In this document: positions 1 through 11,433 of the stretch, piece by piece
Layout: each line of letters opens with the position of its first letter
How positions within the stretch are numbered: position 1 is the stretch's first letter
Assembly: GCF_033568475.1 (NCBI RefSeq)
Contig: NC_133122.1
Coordinates: 5,999,063 to 6,063,062, forward strand
Source: Henckelia pumila
Taxonomy: Eukaryota > Streptophyta > Magnoliopsida > Lamiales > Gesneriaceae
Direction of reading: 5' to 3'
Length of the DNA: 64,000 nucleotides
Made by a program: the position numbers and the translations under genes
The notes under the pieces: generated by a model
Databases searched by the model: none
Told to the model about the DNA's origin: nothing
Seen by the model: only the letters and a program-made list of their open reading frames with translations

Positions 1-1115
1 CCATCTCTATCTAGCATAGAAACAGAAATAATGTTTTTAATTAAATCCGGAACAAATAAAACATCTTTTAAAAATAACTTAAAACCGTTCTGTAAAATTA
101 AACAAACATCTCCAATGGCTGTAGCTTCAACTCTGGAACCATTCCCGAGCCTCAGCTGGGTCTCACCCATTCTAAGCCTGCGACTTCTTGTCATCACCTG
201 CAAATCATTGCAAATGTGAGATCCACATCCGGTATCCAATACCCAAGAAGTAGTATTAAGTGAAATGTTTATTTCAATATAGAACATACCCTTTGCAGTT
301 CCCAACTGCTCTAGATATTCCTTGTAGTTGCGCTTCCAATGACCGGGCTTCTTGCAGTAATGGCAAACATCCTTGGATTTTGCGTTGTTTGAAGCCTTTG
401 TCTTGTGCTTCTTCTCGGGCTCGACTTTCTTGGGTGGGGCAGAACGTTTCTTGCCCTTCATACTTGGCCCCTTCTTTGCAGAAGATGAGGAGCCCACCAA
501 GAAAGCTGGCTTATCCTTCTTAAGTGTGGATTCATATGTCACAAGCATATTGACCATCTCTTCAAGGGTGGCCTCTATCTTGTTCATATTAAAATTTACC
601 ACAAATCCATCAAACGAAGAAGGAAGAGACAGAAGCAGTAAATCCACGTTGAGTTCATGCTCCAACACCAAATCAAGGGTCGCTAACTTTTGTATGAGCC
701 AAATCACTCGTACCCCATGATCACGGACCGAAGTCCCTTCACGCATGCGACACGTCATTAGCTCCTTAACAGTAGAGAACCTTTCAGCCCTCGATTGAGC
801 CCCAAAAAGTTCCTTGAGTTGAGCGTGAATGTCAGCAGCATTCACGGTGTCCTCAAATCGCCTCTGGAGTTCATCAGACATCGAGGCTTGCATATAGCAT
901 TTGGTCTTGATGTCATGGTCCCACCATGCATCAAGTTTGGCCAATTCCTCCGGACTTACGTCAGCTGGTGCTTCCTTCGGAGGTGATTTCTCTAACACGT
1001 AGAGCATCTTCTCCGAAGTCAAGACAATCTTCAACTTCCGGAACCATTCCGTATAGTTTGCGCCAGTTAACTTGTTTTGTTCGAGGATCGAGAATAATGG
1101 ATTTCGCGAATTCAT
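1..1115 (-). CDS. Ty1/copia gag-protease, 5' part (C1 copy E1), cut by window edge
   Basis: This is the N-terminal part of a copia Gag-Pol polyprotein, which supplies the particle protein and the start of the protease region. It begins at the ATG at 1115 and reads leftward off the window, about 371 codons. It aligns without obvious indels to the intact copy at 52280-53394. A UBN2-type Gag domain comes first (LTGANYTEW near the start), then a Lys/Ser-rich linker. The CX2CX4HX4C zinc knuckle is intact (VCHYCKKPGHWK), unlike the E2 copy. I saw no stop codon in the parts I translated, but did not check every codon. The leader, PBS and 5' LTR follow at higher coordinates in the right order, so this is the 5' end of a minus-strand element. 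It belongs to a retrotransposon and is not a host gene. Confidence 0.85.
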   Translation of the reverse strand, partial: MNSRNPLFSILEQNKLTGANYTEWFRKLKIVLTSEKMLYVLEKSPPKEAPADVSPEELAKLDAWWDHDIKTKCYMQASMSDELQRRFEDTVNAADIHAQLKELFGAQSRAERFSTVKELMTCRMREGTSVRDHGVRVIWLIQKLATLDLVLEHELNVDLLLLSLPSSFDGFVVNFNMNKIEATLEEMVNMLVTYESTLKKDKPAFLVGSSSSAKKGPSMKGKKRSAPPKKVEPEKKHKTKASNNAKSKDVCHYCKKPGHWKRNYKEYLEQLGTAKGMFYIEINISLNTTSWVLDTGCGSHICNDLQVMTRSRRLRMGETQLRLGNGSRVEATAIGDVCLILQNGFKLFLKDVLFVPDLIKNIISVSMLDRD

Positions 1116-3054
1116 TGTATGAAATACTGAAAAGAAAAACAGACATATATCAATGATTGTTTAACAATTTACTAAGACATAAAATAGGCGAATTTAATTT
1201 TATGAATCTCACTCCCACTATTTTAACGATTTCACCACCCTCTAGTGAAAACGGGAAACTTTTTCCTTAGTGAGAACATGGAGTCCAATTGACAAACTTA
1301 TGGTCCCGAATAATATCAGCCAACCATAATTCTCAAAAGGTAGAGCCCAATTGCTTCCAAAGCAACCCCCATGTGTTTACCTCATGTCCAATAAGGGCCC
1401 AATAATATGACGCCGTTTAAAGTGACATGTCAAGATGACCCATCAATATTAAGTTGTGATGGACGGTCGCCATGTGGATCCCCCAATAATATGAGCCGAT
1501 CCCATGGGAGTTCCACCCAACTTACAACATTTGTCGATCCAATGTACAGCTTTCCGACGGACGGACCCCCCCAATAATATGAGCCGGACCGTATCCGCGG
1601 GTAGCATCACATACATTGACCGTTGATGGAAGGTGGGAACATTTAAACAAATTTAAATTTCCTTTATTTATCTTGATATAAATTTTAAATCATATTTAAA
1701 ATGAGGGATTTTTAATTATAAAAATATTTGTCTCATCATATTCATTTTATTGCATGCTTGCCGGATTCACGCAATTTATGTCTAAACATGCATACAATCA
1801 TAATATCAAATATTATATAGGATGATCGATTCCATTTCTAATTGACCCGTGGTTGCCAATCACGGGTCTTAGTCCAATCCTAGGTAATATGCAGTATGCA
1901 ATGCAATCCTATTACATGTGCTTCCAATTTACATTTCTTCAGTCTTTATTGTCTGCTGGGCCCACCATCTTCAAATCTTGATCTCCCACTAAATCTAATG
2001 CATTTACAATAAATAACAATGACAAGTAGGGGATACATTTTTAGGGGTGGGAACGGGCTATAAACCAAGCCCACTTTTATTACATATGACATTCATATCG
2101 GGCCATAAACCAGGCCCATTAATAAAACCAACAACAATAAAAACAAAATGTAAATTCCTAACATACACCTACAAAATTGGTCATGGCAATCGATCATCCT
2201 TATCCAATAACATTTACTTCAAAATTAATTTATTGGATAACATGCAGTGGCAATTCAAATTTAAACAAGATAAAATCATATTTTATATATAAAATCTCAT
2301 TTCACATATAAAATCATATTTTATCTCTATATCAAATAAAATCATATTTTATCTATAAAATCCAATTTTACAAATAAAATCATATTTTACCCAATATATC
2401 ATAAGATCATATCTTATCATCAATTGTACCAAAATAATTGATTTCAAAATTCAATTTACGGATAAAATATTAAAATTTTCCAAAAATTCAAATTTATCCA
2501 AAATCAATTTTAAAATTTACGGACTCGAACAATTCGATCCGAAATCTCGTGAACCAATCAAAAACAATTTTTGACCGGACCAAAAATAAAATTTTAACAC
2601 ATTAAAATTAATTTTAAATAAAAATTTAATTTTTCCCGCGGGCCGCCCGGGACACTCCCGGGCCGGTCCGCACCCAGGGCGCGGGCCGGGGGCAGCCCGG
2701 CTGCCCCCTTAGGGCAGCAACAATTGCTGCCCTGGCGGCGCCTGGTGCCGCCGCTGGGCGGCGCCATGCGTCGCCCTGGGCAGCGCCGAGCGCTGCCCTG
2801 CGCAGCGCCCAGCGCTGCGCTAGGCAGCGCACAGCGCTGCCCTGGGCGGCGACGTGCGCCCCCTTTGGGCGGCGCCGTGCGCCTCCCCCGGGGGCAGCGA
2901 CCATCGCCGCCCCCTCCGGGCAGCGATCCAATCGCTGCCCGGGTTTTGCCCCGAAAAAAAAAAATTTTATTTAAAAATATTTATTTTGTTTCAAAAACCG
3001 AGACTCAAAAATTTTGTACAATTGATTAATTCAATCGTTTGATCTGAGCAACCT
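1116..3054 (-). other. E1 untranslated leader
   Basis: This is the long 5' untranslated region between the gag ATG and the primer-binding site of E1, nearly colinear with 53395-55372 in E2. Read from the gag side it holds four copies of AATAATATGA or AATAATATCA at 1309, 1401, 1485 and 1573, spaced 84-92 bp apart. An AT-rich block with repeated ATAAAATCATATTTTAT-like palindromes lies at about 2262-2400, and a GC-rich palindrome block at 2635-2955. I see no credible coding capacity: open frames here are short and reflect base composition. Confidence 0.75.
2635..2955. repeat. GC-rich palindrome array in E1 leader
   Basis: This block of about 320 bp is strikingly GC-rich inside AT-rich surroundings. 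It consists of variants of GGGCAGCGCC and GGGCGGCGCC and their complements. The clearest hairpin has 12-bp arms at 2916-2927 and 2931-2942 around a CCA loop; another has 9-bp arms within 2713-2733. The E2 copy (54915-55264) is about 30 bp longer, so unit number varies. In the transcript it lies roughly 100-430 nt after the LTR, where a strongly folded leader could affect packaging, translation or reverse transcription (inference). Confidence 0.7.
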
Positions 3055-3067
3055 GGCTCTGATACCA
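3055..3067 (-). promoter_or_regulatory. Primer-binding site of E1 (initiator tRNA-Met type)
   Basis: On the minus strand the sequence one base after the LTR end reads TGGTATCAGAGCC, the standard plant retrotransposon site complementary to the 3' end of initiator tRNA-Met. It fixes the LTR boundary at 3069 and the minus orientation of E1. Confidence 0.85.
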
Positions 3068-3068
3068 C

Positions 3069-4927
3069 TGTTGGAAAACGCGGCTCTCTGATCAATCACG
3101 ATTGATACCCGGTGCAGCGGAAGTTTAAAAATTTTATCATGGAACAATTCCATGGTGTGGGTATCAACCGTTCAACGACTAAATTATTGTGTGTGTAAAA
3201 TTCAAATAACAATTAATTAAATTTTACCTTCAATCTCGAAGCGAGATTAATGGACACCACACAGATTTCTCTGCGCTTCTTGTATCTCCCAGGAACTGAT
3301 GAACTCCTTCAATCAGGTCCACGAATGGGGTTTAAATCCCTCTGATAGATTGCACTAGAAAATCTATCAGAAGTTTTTCTGCGAAGAGATTAAACGAATC
3401 TGATTCGTTATTCCTGACTGCAATTCAAAATCACAGACCGGAATTTCTCGGGCAGAGTATGGGAGGGGTCGGCCGATTATTACTTTGAGAGGCTAGGGTT
3501 TTCGATTTTTGCTTCTCAAAATAATGAGCTGTTGTGTGTAATTTCTGTACTGCAATAACTTATTTATAATGCAGGCCACTAACACTTAGGGCCCATTAGT
3601 CATAAGCTAGGGCCCGACAAGCAAAGCCCGCACGTTCAGAAATTAATATAAAATTCATCGTGACTCCGATTGATGAACCGATTTCACCAATGTGCACAGA
3701 AACCATTTCTGCACATTTTAAAGTCAAAATAAATTTTCCTGAATCCGAATTCAGTGGTTTCCTAAAATGTCCATCCCTATGTCATTTTAGGAAATCCTAC
3801 TCCCTTACTCTTATTTAAGAAGTCCAACTCCTTAGTTCATTAAATTTAACTCTTTAAATTTAACTATCTCAACGGGGATTAAAACTCCATTACACTGTGT
3901 GACCCTCAATGGTTCAGGGATATAGCTAGCCGTGGGCTCACAACTCCTTGTGACTCGGAACAACGATTTCCGAATTGCCCAACGAATCATGGTAAAGCGC
4001 CTAGCAACATCGCCCCATGATTCCCTAGGTATCACTGATAGTGCCTACAAGAACCAGTAGATTTTGGTTAGCGTACAGTACGGTCCCTTCATCCATATAT
4101 CCCGATCGAATCAACAACCATTGGTATATCGAGAGTCGCTCAAGATTCGATAACTATGCAATACATCTTGAAGATCAAATTAGTGACATCGCATGTGCTA
4201 CTAAGAAACCATTTCTTAAATCACATCAAGTACTCTGGCCAGAGATTTGTCACACTAATATCTCCTCAGATCGCATAGGATATCCACACTCGCAAGTATG
4301 TGGTGAATCCTTGACAACAATGCATCGACTCCTATATGTGTCGTAACTGTACCCAATCCCGACACCTGATGACCCCCATAGAGTCGGTAAACGAGTCAAA
4401 GCACAGCACTAGCATATAGAGTCTCCATGATGTTTCAAGTCGTAAGGACTAATGGTGTACAACCAAAACCACGGACTTTATCCACTCGATAAGTGATAAC
4501 CACTTGGAAAGTCCGGATAGGGTAGTTCGATTATTCATCCTATGAATATCCATTTGCATGCTTCGAACATCTCCATGTTCCCTACCAATGAAACGTGGTA
4601 CTCCGCATCGCAAATGCTAGTCTCAAACTCGAGCGATCCTTATCCTTATTATCGGACGGCTCAATCGACTAGGAACAGTTTAGAATATACAGTGACTATA
4701 AGATGTATTTCATGATAGACATCTCCATGTTCTACCACATCTTACATACACTATAGTATATTCAAGGTCTTTATCAAAACAACAATAGTATATCACAATA
4801 TAATAATATGAAGTAATATAAAGTCATTGCCATAAAAGTGTAAATAATATTAAACAAAAGATTGTTTATACAAAGAGTCATCAAAGATCATAGCCACAAG
4901 TTGGCTCACTGGGCACCCACTCTTACA
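3069..4927 (-). repeat. 5' LTR of C1 element E1
   Basis: This is an LTR of about 1.86 kb with TG and CA ends (TGTTGG to CTTACA on the plus strand), abutting the PBS. It aligns along its length to the LTRs at 38286, 47599, 55387 and 59083. On the minus strand a TATA box (TATAAATA) lies at about 3561-3569. The many short open frames inside are conserved only because the LTR is repeated and are not genes. Confidence 0.9.
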
Positions 4928-4929
4928 AT

Positions 4930-5564
4930 GTTTCTGTGCACATTGGTGAAATCGGTTCATCAATCGGAGTCACGATGAATTTTATATTAATTTCTGAACG
5001 TGCGGGCTTTGCTTGTCGGGCCCTAGCTTATGACTAATGGGCCCTAAGTGTTAGTGGCCTGCATTATAAATAAGTTATTGCAGTACAGAAATTACACACA
5101 ACAGCTCATTATTTTGAGAAGCAAAAATCGAAAACCCTAGCCTCTCAAAGTAATAATCGGCCGACCCCTCCCATACTCTGCCCGAGAAATTCCGGTCTGT
5201 GATTTTGAATTGCAGTCAGGAATAACGAATCAGATTCGTTTAATCTCTTCGCAGAAAAACTTCTGATAGATTTTCTAGTGCAATCTATCAGAGGGATTTA
5301 AACCCCATTCGTGGACCTGATTGAAGGAGTTCATCAGTTCCTGGGAGATACAAGAAGCGCAGAGAAATCTGTGTGGTGTCCATTAATCTCTCTTCGAGAT
5401 TGAAGGTAAAATTTAATTAATTGTTATTTGAATTTTACACACACAATAATTTAATCATTGAACGGTTGATACCCACACCATGGAATTGTTCCATGATAAA
5501 ATTTTTAAACTTCCGCTGCACCGGGTATCAATCGTGATTGATCAGAGAGCCGCGTTTTCCAACA
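4930..5564 (+). repeat. Inverted C1 LTR fragment (635 bp)
   Basis: This is the reverse complement of 3069-3703, the same 635 bp in length, with only a few mismatches noticed by eye. It shares copy-specific features with E1, such as the CGCGGCTCTCTGATC end and GATGAACCG, that other C1 copies lack. It ends exactly at the LTR terminus CCAACA, directly against gypsy gag sequence. It is probably the remnant of an opposite-orientation C1 LTR that had inserted into G1 gag and was later invaded by E1. Confidence 0.85.
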
Positions 5565-6753
5565 GTCTCGGAGGCTGATTTGCACTAGAGTTACCTCCCT
5601 GTCTGTTCTGCTACTGAGGCTGGAAAGAGTGCACTGCAGAAGACTGCCTCTCAGGCTGAGCTGCAGGTCTAGACGAACTCCCACTCTGAGCTCTATCTCT
5701 ATTACGCTGTGGGCACACTTTAGAGAAGTGTCCCGGTTGCTGACAGGTGTTACAATTACCAAAGACTCCCACACACTGATCCGGTGAGTGTCTTCCTCCA
5801 CACTTGCTACAGTACAAGGATGATGACCCAGAACTCGATCCTGAACCAAATTGCTTTGAACCACTGGAACTGGACAAACTGTTCCCCTGCCTTTTGAACT
5901 GTTTACCTCTTGCCTTGTACTGATCCTTTCTGTTTCCCCCACTGTTTCCACCTTCATACCTTTGCTGTTGGTTCTGATGTTGCGGTGGCTGATTCTGATA
6001 CTGAGATGGTTGGTTCTGATACTGCCTCTGCTGCTGAGGTGCTACCTGATTACCTCTTTTCCTCCACAAGCCTGCTTCTGCTCCCTTTGCGTGATTCATG
6101 GTGTCCGCAAAGTTGTCTGGCCTAGCAGTGTTCACCAAAGTGAAGATGTCAGGATTCAAGCCATTTATGAAGTGATCTGCCTTAGCTTCTTCATCTCTGG
6201 CAATTAGTGGTGCAAAACGCAACAGACTATCAAACTTGGCAACGTACTCTTCGATGTTCAGATTCCCTTGTCTCAAATTGGCAAATTCTGCTCCCTTGTC
6301 CTTACGGTACGAGATAGGGAAAAACCGCTTATAGAATTCAGATTTAAAAAAAGTCCAAGTAACTTCCGTACCTCTATTCTCTATTGCTTTCTTTGTCATG
6401 ATCCACCGGCTCTTAGCACCACCACGCAGCTGATGAATTACTAACCTGATTCGGCGGTCATCGGTGTAGTCAATGGAATCAAACAACTGATCAATGTCAT
6501 CCAACCAACTTTCACAGTCAACTGGATTTTCTGAACCCATCAACAACGGCAGATTGAACGACTGAAACCTCTTCAGCAAGGTTTCCATAGGAGTCGCTGA
6601 AGCATCCAACTGATCAACTTCAGTGCTAGCTTGCTCAGTCGTAGGAATAACTGGCGGTGTGTTTCTTTTTATCACTCGACTAGGACCCATCTGATAATCA
6701 AAGGTTAGGACACGAGATATCTCAATCGCTACAATCAGTGCCCTTACAACCAC
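5565..6753 (-). pseudogene. Ty3/gypsy gag, broken and interrupted (G1)
   Basis: This encodes a chromovirus-type Gag capsid and nucleocapsid protein. The open part (5611-6753, 380 codons) contains a retrotransposon gag domain at roughly residues 75-215 (WLDDIDQLFDSIDY through RQGNLNIEEYVAKF). A Gln/Asn-rich linker follows, then two zinc knuckles, one of them CNTCQQPGHFSKVC, giving CX2CX4HX4C. A TAG at 5611-5613 ends it, but the same frame remains open to 5565, so the stop looks like a CAG-to-TAG change. At 5564 the coding sequence is cut by the C1 LTR fragment, and the protease onward lies outside the window. The true start may be the internal Met at MGPSRVIKR. The PBS and LTR lie upstream at higher coordinates. 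Confidence 0.85.
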
Positions 6754-6974
6754 TTGGAATACCTGATACCAGTCGATAACAGAAACAGTTATATCTCAAG
6801 TAGATCATGCTTTATAAATTAAATCACATAACCATGTAATTCAATAATTCTCAATAATAAAGCATGCTCGCATGGAATTAAGTACACAGTTAAAATAATT
6901 CAAACACATGCGAGGAGCCAATACACGCAGACTCGATCTACCCCGCTCACTCTAGTTCAACCAAGAATCTTAAC

Positions 6975-6987
6975 GGCTCTAATACCA
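6975..6987 (-). promoter_or_regulatory. Primer-binding site of G1
   Basis: The minus strand reads TGGTATTAGAGCC, one base from the initiator tRNA-Met complement, between the G1 LTR end (6995) and gag. The 6754-6974 stretch is the short leader and holds nothing else I recognise. Confidence 0.7.
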
Positions 6988-6994
6988 CTTAATA

Positions 6995-8967
6995 TGAGAC
7001 CTCGGTTATAAACAACTAATCTCGGTATTAAACAACAATTAGTCAAACAAGAACCAAGATTAAAAGCAATAATTGTTTTTTAAAAAATGAACAGTGCTCC
7101 GCTCGATCTGCAAGATCTTGCAGATCGAGCGAGCCAAAAATCTCAAGCCTCTGTCCGAGGCAAAACAGCCCTCGCTCGATCCGCAAGATCTTTGGGATCG
7201 AGCGAGACACAAAAATCCTAAAACAGAGGACTGTACATTTTCTCTCGCTCGATCCGCAAGATCTTGGAGATCGAGCGAGGACAGAAACAGGGCAAAAAGA
7301 ACAGCAGAAGCTAGCTGAACTCAATCTCACACATTCAATATACAATCATGCATCAAAACATACTATCTCCAATTAATGCATGAAGTTCTAGAGTCGATCA
7401 ATTACGCATATGGAAATAACATGAAATCGAGGAGCTCGCATAATCGATACAACATAAACAACGAAGTTTGAGTTCTAAACATGTTCTAACATAAACTAGG
7501 TAGACGTGCCGACACGACTTCTAAACCGAGTCTCACTTCTACATCTTTCCCTCGAAGCTAACCATGCCTCTTCTGACTTGGTCCTGCCCCACCTGTTGCC
7601 AAGTACACATACAAAACAAAGCAACAGCCGGATAACCAGTGAGAAAGATAATCCCAGTAAAAGCAACATATCAAATAATAAATAAACAACATGCTATCAA
7701 GACAACATATTCAAGTCAAGGTTAATGATATGCATGTCTTTAAAAACCAGGATATCGATTCTGATAAACAAGGGATTGCTGCAATGCTTTTGGGATCCCG
7801 AGGATGAGATCACATAACGACTCACCGACTCTCCCAATCGAGGTGGTGCCACGTATCCCACTCCTCTAGACTTTGAGCAACTATAATGAGTATTCTAGCA
7901 CCAGGCGAAACGACTACGACCCAGGCCACTCAATCATAGTTCCCAAACGTCTAAACAAAAAGGGCGTTTCTGCCCGCTGAAAGCAAGATTGGCTCAAGAT
8001 GAATGCATAACAGAAACATAAACATAAGCCACATAACAAAAGTCCAAGAAATCAACAAGACGCAAGTTCTTCATGCTAGAACAAGCGTACAAACAAGTAT
8101 GTTATTTAAAAAGAGAAACTCAAGAACTAAGCTATCTCGAGTATGCTATCCCGCTACGATGACTGCTTTTACCTTTCAAGGCAGTAGTTCCAACTTCTGG
8201 AAAGCTACAACAAAAGATTGTATCAACAACTATACAACCTAAACAACAATCAATGGTTCATGGAAATCTCTTTACCGTTCTTCTTCCAACTCTCGACGAT
8301 CAAATGCTTCTAACACAGGGCTCGACAACTCCAACGAATCTGTACGAATACAGGAGATGATTGATCAATAACCACGATCAACTTACAAGCCAAGTTCATA
8401 ACTCAAAACGGTTCGAAACTCCAAAACTCAAACCGACGGCATAATGGCTATAACTGAACAAACCGGCAATGCAGACAGTAGTTCAATATCAATATCAACT
8501 CAATTCAATGCTAATACAACAACAACAAGACAAACCCAACAAATCTCAAAACCATGATTTTCGAAAATAGCTTCCAAAAATCATAACAATTCCGAACGTC
8601 GCTCTAATTCAAAATTGACAGATAATAAACGATCAGAACTCCGCCAAGAACAACATACTAGAATCTAAATCGATTCTAAGAACCTCCGAAAAACAAAACA
8701 TATCTGATCGGAGAAATACTTATGGTATAACGGAGTTCTCGCTGCTTTGATCACTAATCTGCCTTCAGAAATAATTTCCAATGGCCGGATCGAGCTCGGA
8801 AGGAAATCTGAAAGGTTGGAAAGGTTGGAGGCATCTTCAATGGAGGGAGACGGCTAAGGAGGAGAAGATGAAGACTTTCTCAAGCAAATTCTAAGAGTAG
8901 ATAATATATAAAATCCATAATTTGCATTTTAGTCCCTGAAATTTCCAAAATTTGCCAAAAGGACCCT
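6995..8967 (-). repeat. 5' LTR of G1, truncated at its own 5' end
   Basis: The LTR runs leftward and ends at TGAGACCTCGG (plus strand), next to the G1 PBS. It is related to the LTRs at 19806-21977 and 33291-34682: all share CTGCCCCACCTGTTGCCAAG, GCCGGATAA and GGTGAGAA near the middle. Sequence matching the LTR stops at about 8967 (GGACCCTGAT), where the truncated G6 LTR begins, so roughly the first 100 bp are lost. Confidence 0.8.
7100..7279. repeat. Three hairpins in the G1 LTR
   Basis: Three inverted repeats of one design: a perfect 32-bp palindrome at 7100-7131, a 12-bp-arm hairpin at 7171-7206 (CTCGCTCGATCC arms) and an 11-bp-arm hairpin at 7243-7279 (CTCGCTCGATC arms), each centred on GCAAGATCTT. 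They lie about 100-290 bp from the LTR 3' end, where R or U5 would be expected. Confidence 0.85.
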
Positions 8968-11244
8968 GATTATGTTTATCTTACATTTAACAATTTTGAT
9001 TAAGTAAATGATTCCAGGTAGAGTTCGATTCTGGACTCGCGGGACGAGGCTAACCTAGGAATGAGATAATAGAGTACATTTTTACGAGTATTTTAAGTAT
9101 GATATTGTTACATTTTTTATAAACGAGTCAAAAAATAGCATTTTTATCAGACGAGTCGAGATGTGTTTCTTTGACTGCATTTTAAGCAATCAATACACGA
9201 TGTGCATTAATTATGAAAACTACACTTAACAACCTTATACCCTACATGTTATTGATTCCCTTGGCATATTCTATCAGACTTCTTCATTATCCTCCTCTCC
9301 CTTACACGTTTTTCTCCTCCCCCTCACTATTCATCATCTCCTTCATAAAATCCTTCAAGATTCAAGTGAGTTTTTGGTACCAGTTTTTAGTTCGTCCAAG
9401 GTTTAGCTCGTCTCCGAAGTTCCGGATCAACTCCTCCTCCATTCAAGGCAAGTTTTTAAAGAATTTTAAACCACCATTCAAGATATATCTATTTTGATAA
9501 GAAATTATGTGTGTTGATGAGTTTTATGCATGATTTTAAAGATTTGAGAAGCATAAAAGCATGAGGTTTATGATATCGTGATATGTAAGTCATTCTTGTG
9601 AAATTCTTGATAAATAATGTGTGATGATAAATTCTTATGGTTTGGAGTTGGGAAAGGACTGATTTTGAAGGTGTGTGTTGAATTTTGAAGTGTTGAGTTA
9701 GTTTTAGTTAAAGCTTTGAAGCGTTGCATGTGTTGGGTTGTCTCGGATTAGCAATACTTGTTGCAATTTTGTGGATTACGTCTATTGTAATAATCCAAAT
9801 GAGATGAGGCCAATTGTATTTGAAAGATAACTCATATAGCTACAACTTTCATGCTTTGAGTTTTGTCAAAATCATTCTATAAGATTGGCCAAAATTGCCC
9901 CGAAGTGTGTCAAGTGGTTTGAATATTCGGCAGTGACACATCTCGGGAGAATAAGCATAACGTTTTACTGAAATATCCAATTAAAGTGAGGGTTTTGGAA
10001 TTTGAAATCTTAGATCAAGGGCTAAAACTTTTATGTTTACCACGTTTTGAAATTCTAGGTGCAAGAACTCTAAATATCAGTGTGAAGGCATAGCCACTGC
10101 AGTGCAGCAGAGCTGACAATGCGCAAGTATAGCGCCCCAACGCCTCTCTTCTAGCGCTGGAGCGCTGTAGCTTCGAATTAATTTTCTTAAGTTTTTTTTT
10201 TGAGTCCTTAATTCATGGTTATGATCTTTTAAGGCTTCTAAAATATATTTAAGAGTTTCTATGCAAAAAGTTTCAAGTTTTAAGTCAAGAACGAAAAGAA
10301 CGACTTACGTGGACCGATTACGTTATGTGATGCATGTACATGTCTAAGTTTCTTTCATGAAACCTATGTTCAATATGAAAGTATGATTTTTATCATTTAT
10401 TACATGCATGAAGTTATCGAGTAAAGTTTTATGTTCATGAAACAAAATTTAAGATGGAAATTATGATGTTTCAATGATGCTTCATGATGAATGAAATGAT
10501 ATGTTGATGAAATGAATAATGATGAAGCATGAATGAATTATGTTATGTTGAATTATGAAGATATAATATGTTGATGCATGAAAATATTTTGATGTCTTAT
10601 GTGTCCTTGTGGTGGTAATACGGGAACGGTACTCCGGTTTGTGCTCCGGAGGGGCCCTCCCAAATACGGCTCAATGTACGGGTTAGGTCCTCCCGGATGA
10701 GCTCCGAAGGGGCCTCCGAAAATGAAAGAACGAATGTATTATTGTTGATCAACAAGAAAAGATGAATGTGCCCATTATGACGGTTGCCACAATTTCGCAT
10801 AATTCGTCACCAAATGATAAGCTTATGTTATGTTATGTTAAGTTTAAATGATTATTGAAATCTCATGATTTTTACTGCATACTCTTGCTAAGTCTTTAGA
10901 CTCACTATACTTGAATGGTGCAGGTAATGAGGATGGCATTTATGCATATGTCAATGAGTTCAATGCCGGGCATGAAGAAGAGCAAGGAGTCGGACCGGCG
11001 GGCGATGCATGAGTGTGTTATGTGTTGAGAGTGTTTGTGTCAAGTTAATGAACTAAATGTTGTTATGTTGATTGAAGAAAATACGCTTTATGTTTCAAAT
11101 TGTTATGATTTGGTTTGTAAACTATTCTGAAATGTTTTAAGTAAGGTTTGATGCATGCATACATCTTTCAAAAATTTTCTTTTCCGAACTAGTTTTAACG
11201 TCATGTTAGTTTGTAACATCTTCATCGGTTGAGGGTGTAGGACA
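8968..11244 (+). repeat. 5' LTR of G6, left-truncated
   Basis: It matches 16094-18387 closely. It starts inside the LTR (at GATTATGTTTATC), about 110 bp after the position equivalent to the 3' LTR start. The right end is mutated: GGTGTAGGACA replaces GGTGTTACA. An 18-bp segment present at about 17863-17882 in the 3' LTR is missing near 10735. A small palindrome, AGCGCTGGAGCGCT, lies at 10153-10166. The open frame at 9213-9497 recurs in the 3' LTR and is not a gene. Confidence 0.9.
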
Positions 11245-11247
11245 GTT

Positions 11248-11259
11248 TGGTATCAGAGC
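11248..11259 (+). promoter_or_regulatory. Primer-binding site of G6
   Basis: TGGTATCAGAGC, complementary to the initiator tRNA-Met 3' end, lies just after the 5' LTR. The 11260-11433 leader contains nothing else I recognise. Confidence 0.85.
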
Positions 11260-11433
11260 AGTTCGCTCTGGGTTTTCTTGAAACACTCATGCATACTCGC
11301 CACGACTCCAACGCTCCGTCTTCATGTCTGTAAGTTATGTGTCTTATGTGATTATGTGTATGATAATGCGATGAGATATATGTATGCATGTTATATGTTA
11401 AAGTATATTCACGTTTTGAATCGTGACTGAGCG

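Noticed and set aside
2626..3042. Ala/Arg/Pro-rich open frames on both strands (also 54895-55360)
   Set aside because: They are produced by the GC-rich palindrome array, which lacks stops in all frames. The composition is repetitive and no family resembles it.
3055..3067. TGGTATCAGAGCC sites as tRNA genes or fragments
   Set aside because: They are primer-binding sites at LTR edges; no cloverleaf sequence surrounds them.
3832..4346. Open frames inside C1 LTRs (also 39002-39475, 48364-48860, 56361-56648, 59668-60203)
   Set aside because: They recur only because the LTR is repeated, occur on both strands, and have no start context or protein family.
5910..6207. Plus-strand frames opposite G1 gag
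   Set aside because: They are antisense shadows of the gag gene, Leu/Ser-rich with no family match.
9213..9497. 94-codon frame, repeated at 16339-16626
   Set aside because: It lies wholly inside the G6 LTR pair. Its conservation reflects the LTR duplication, and several substitutions change residues.
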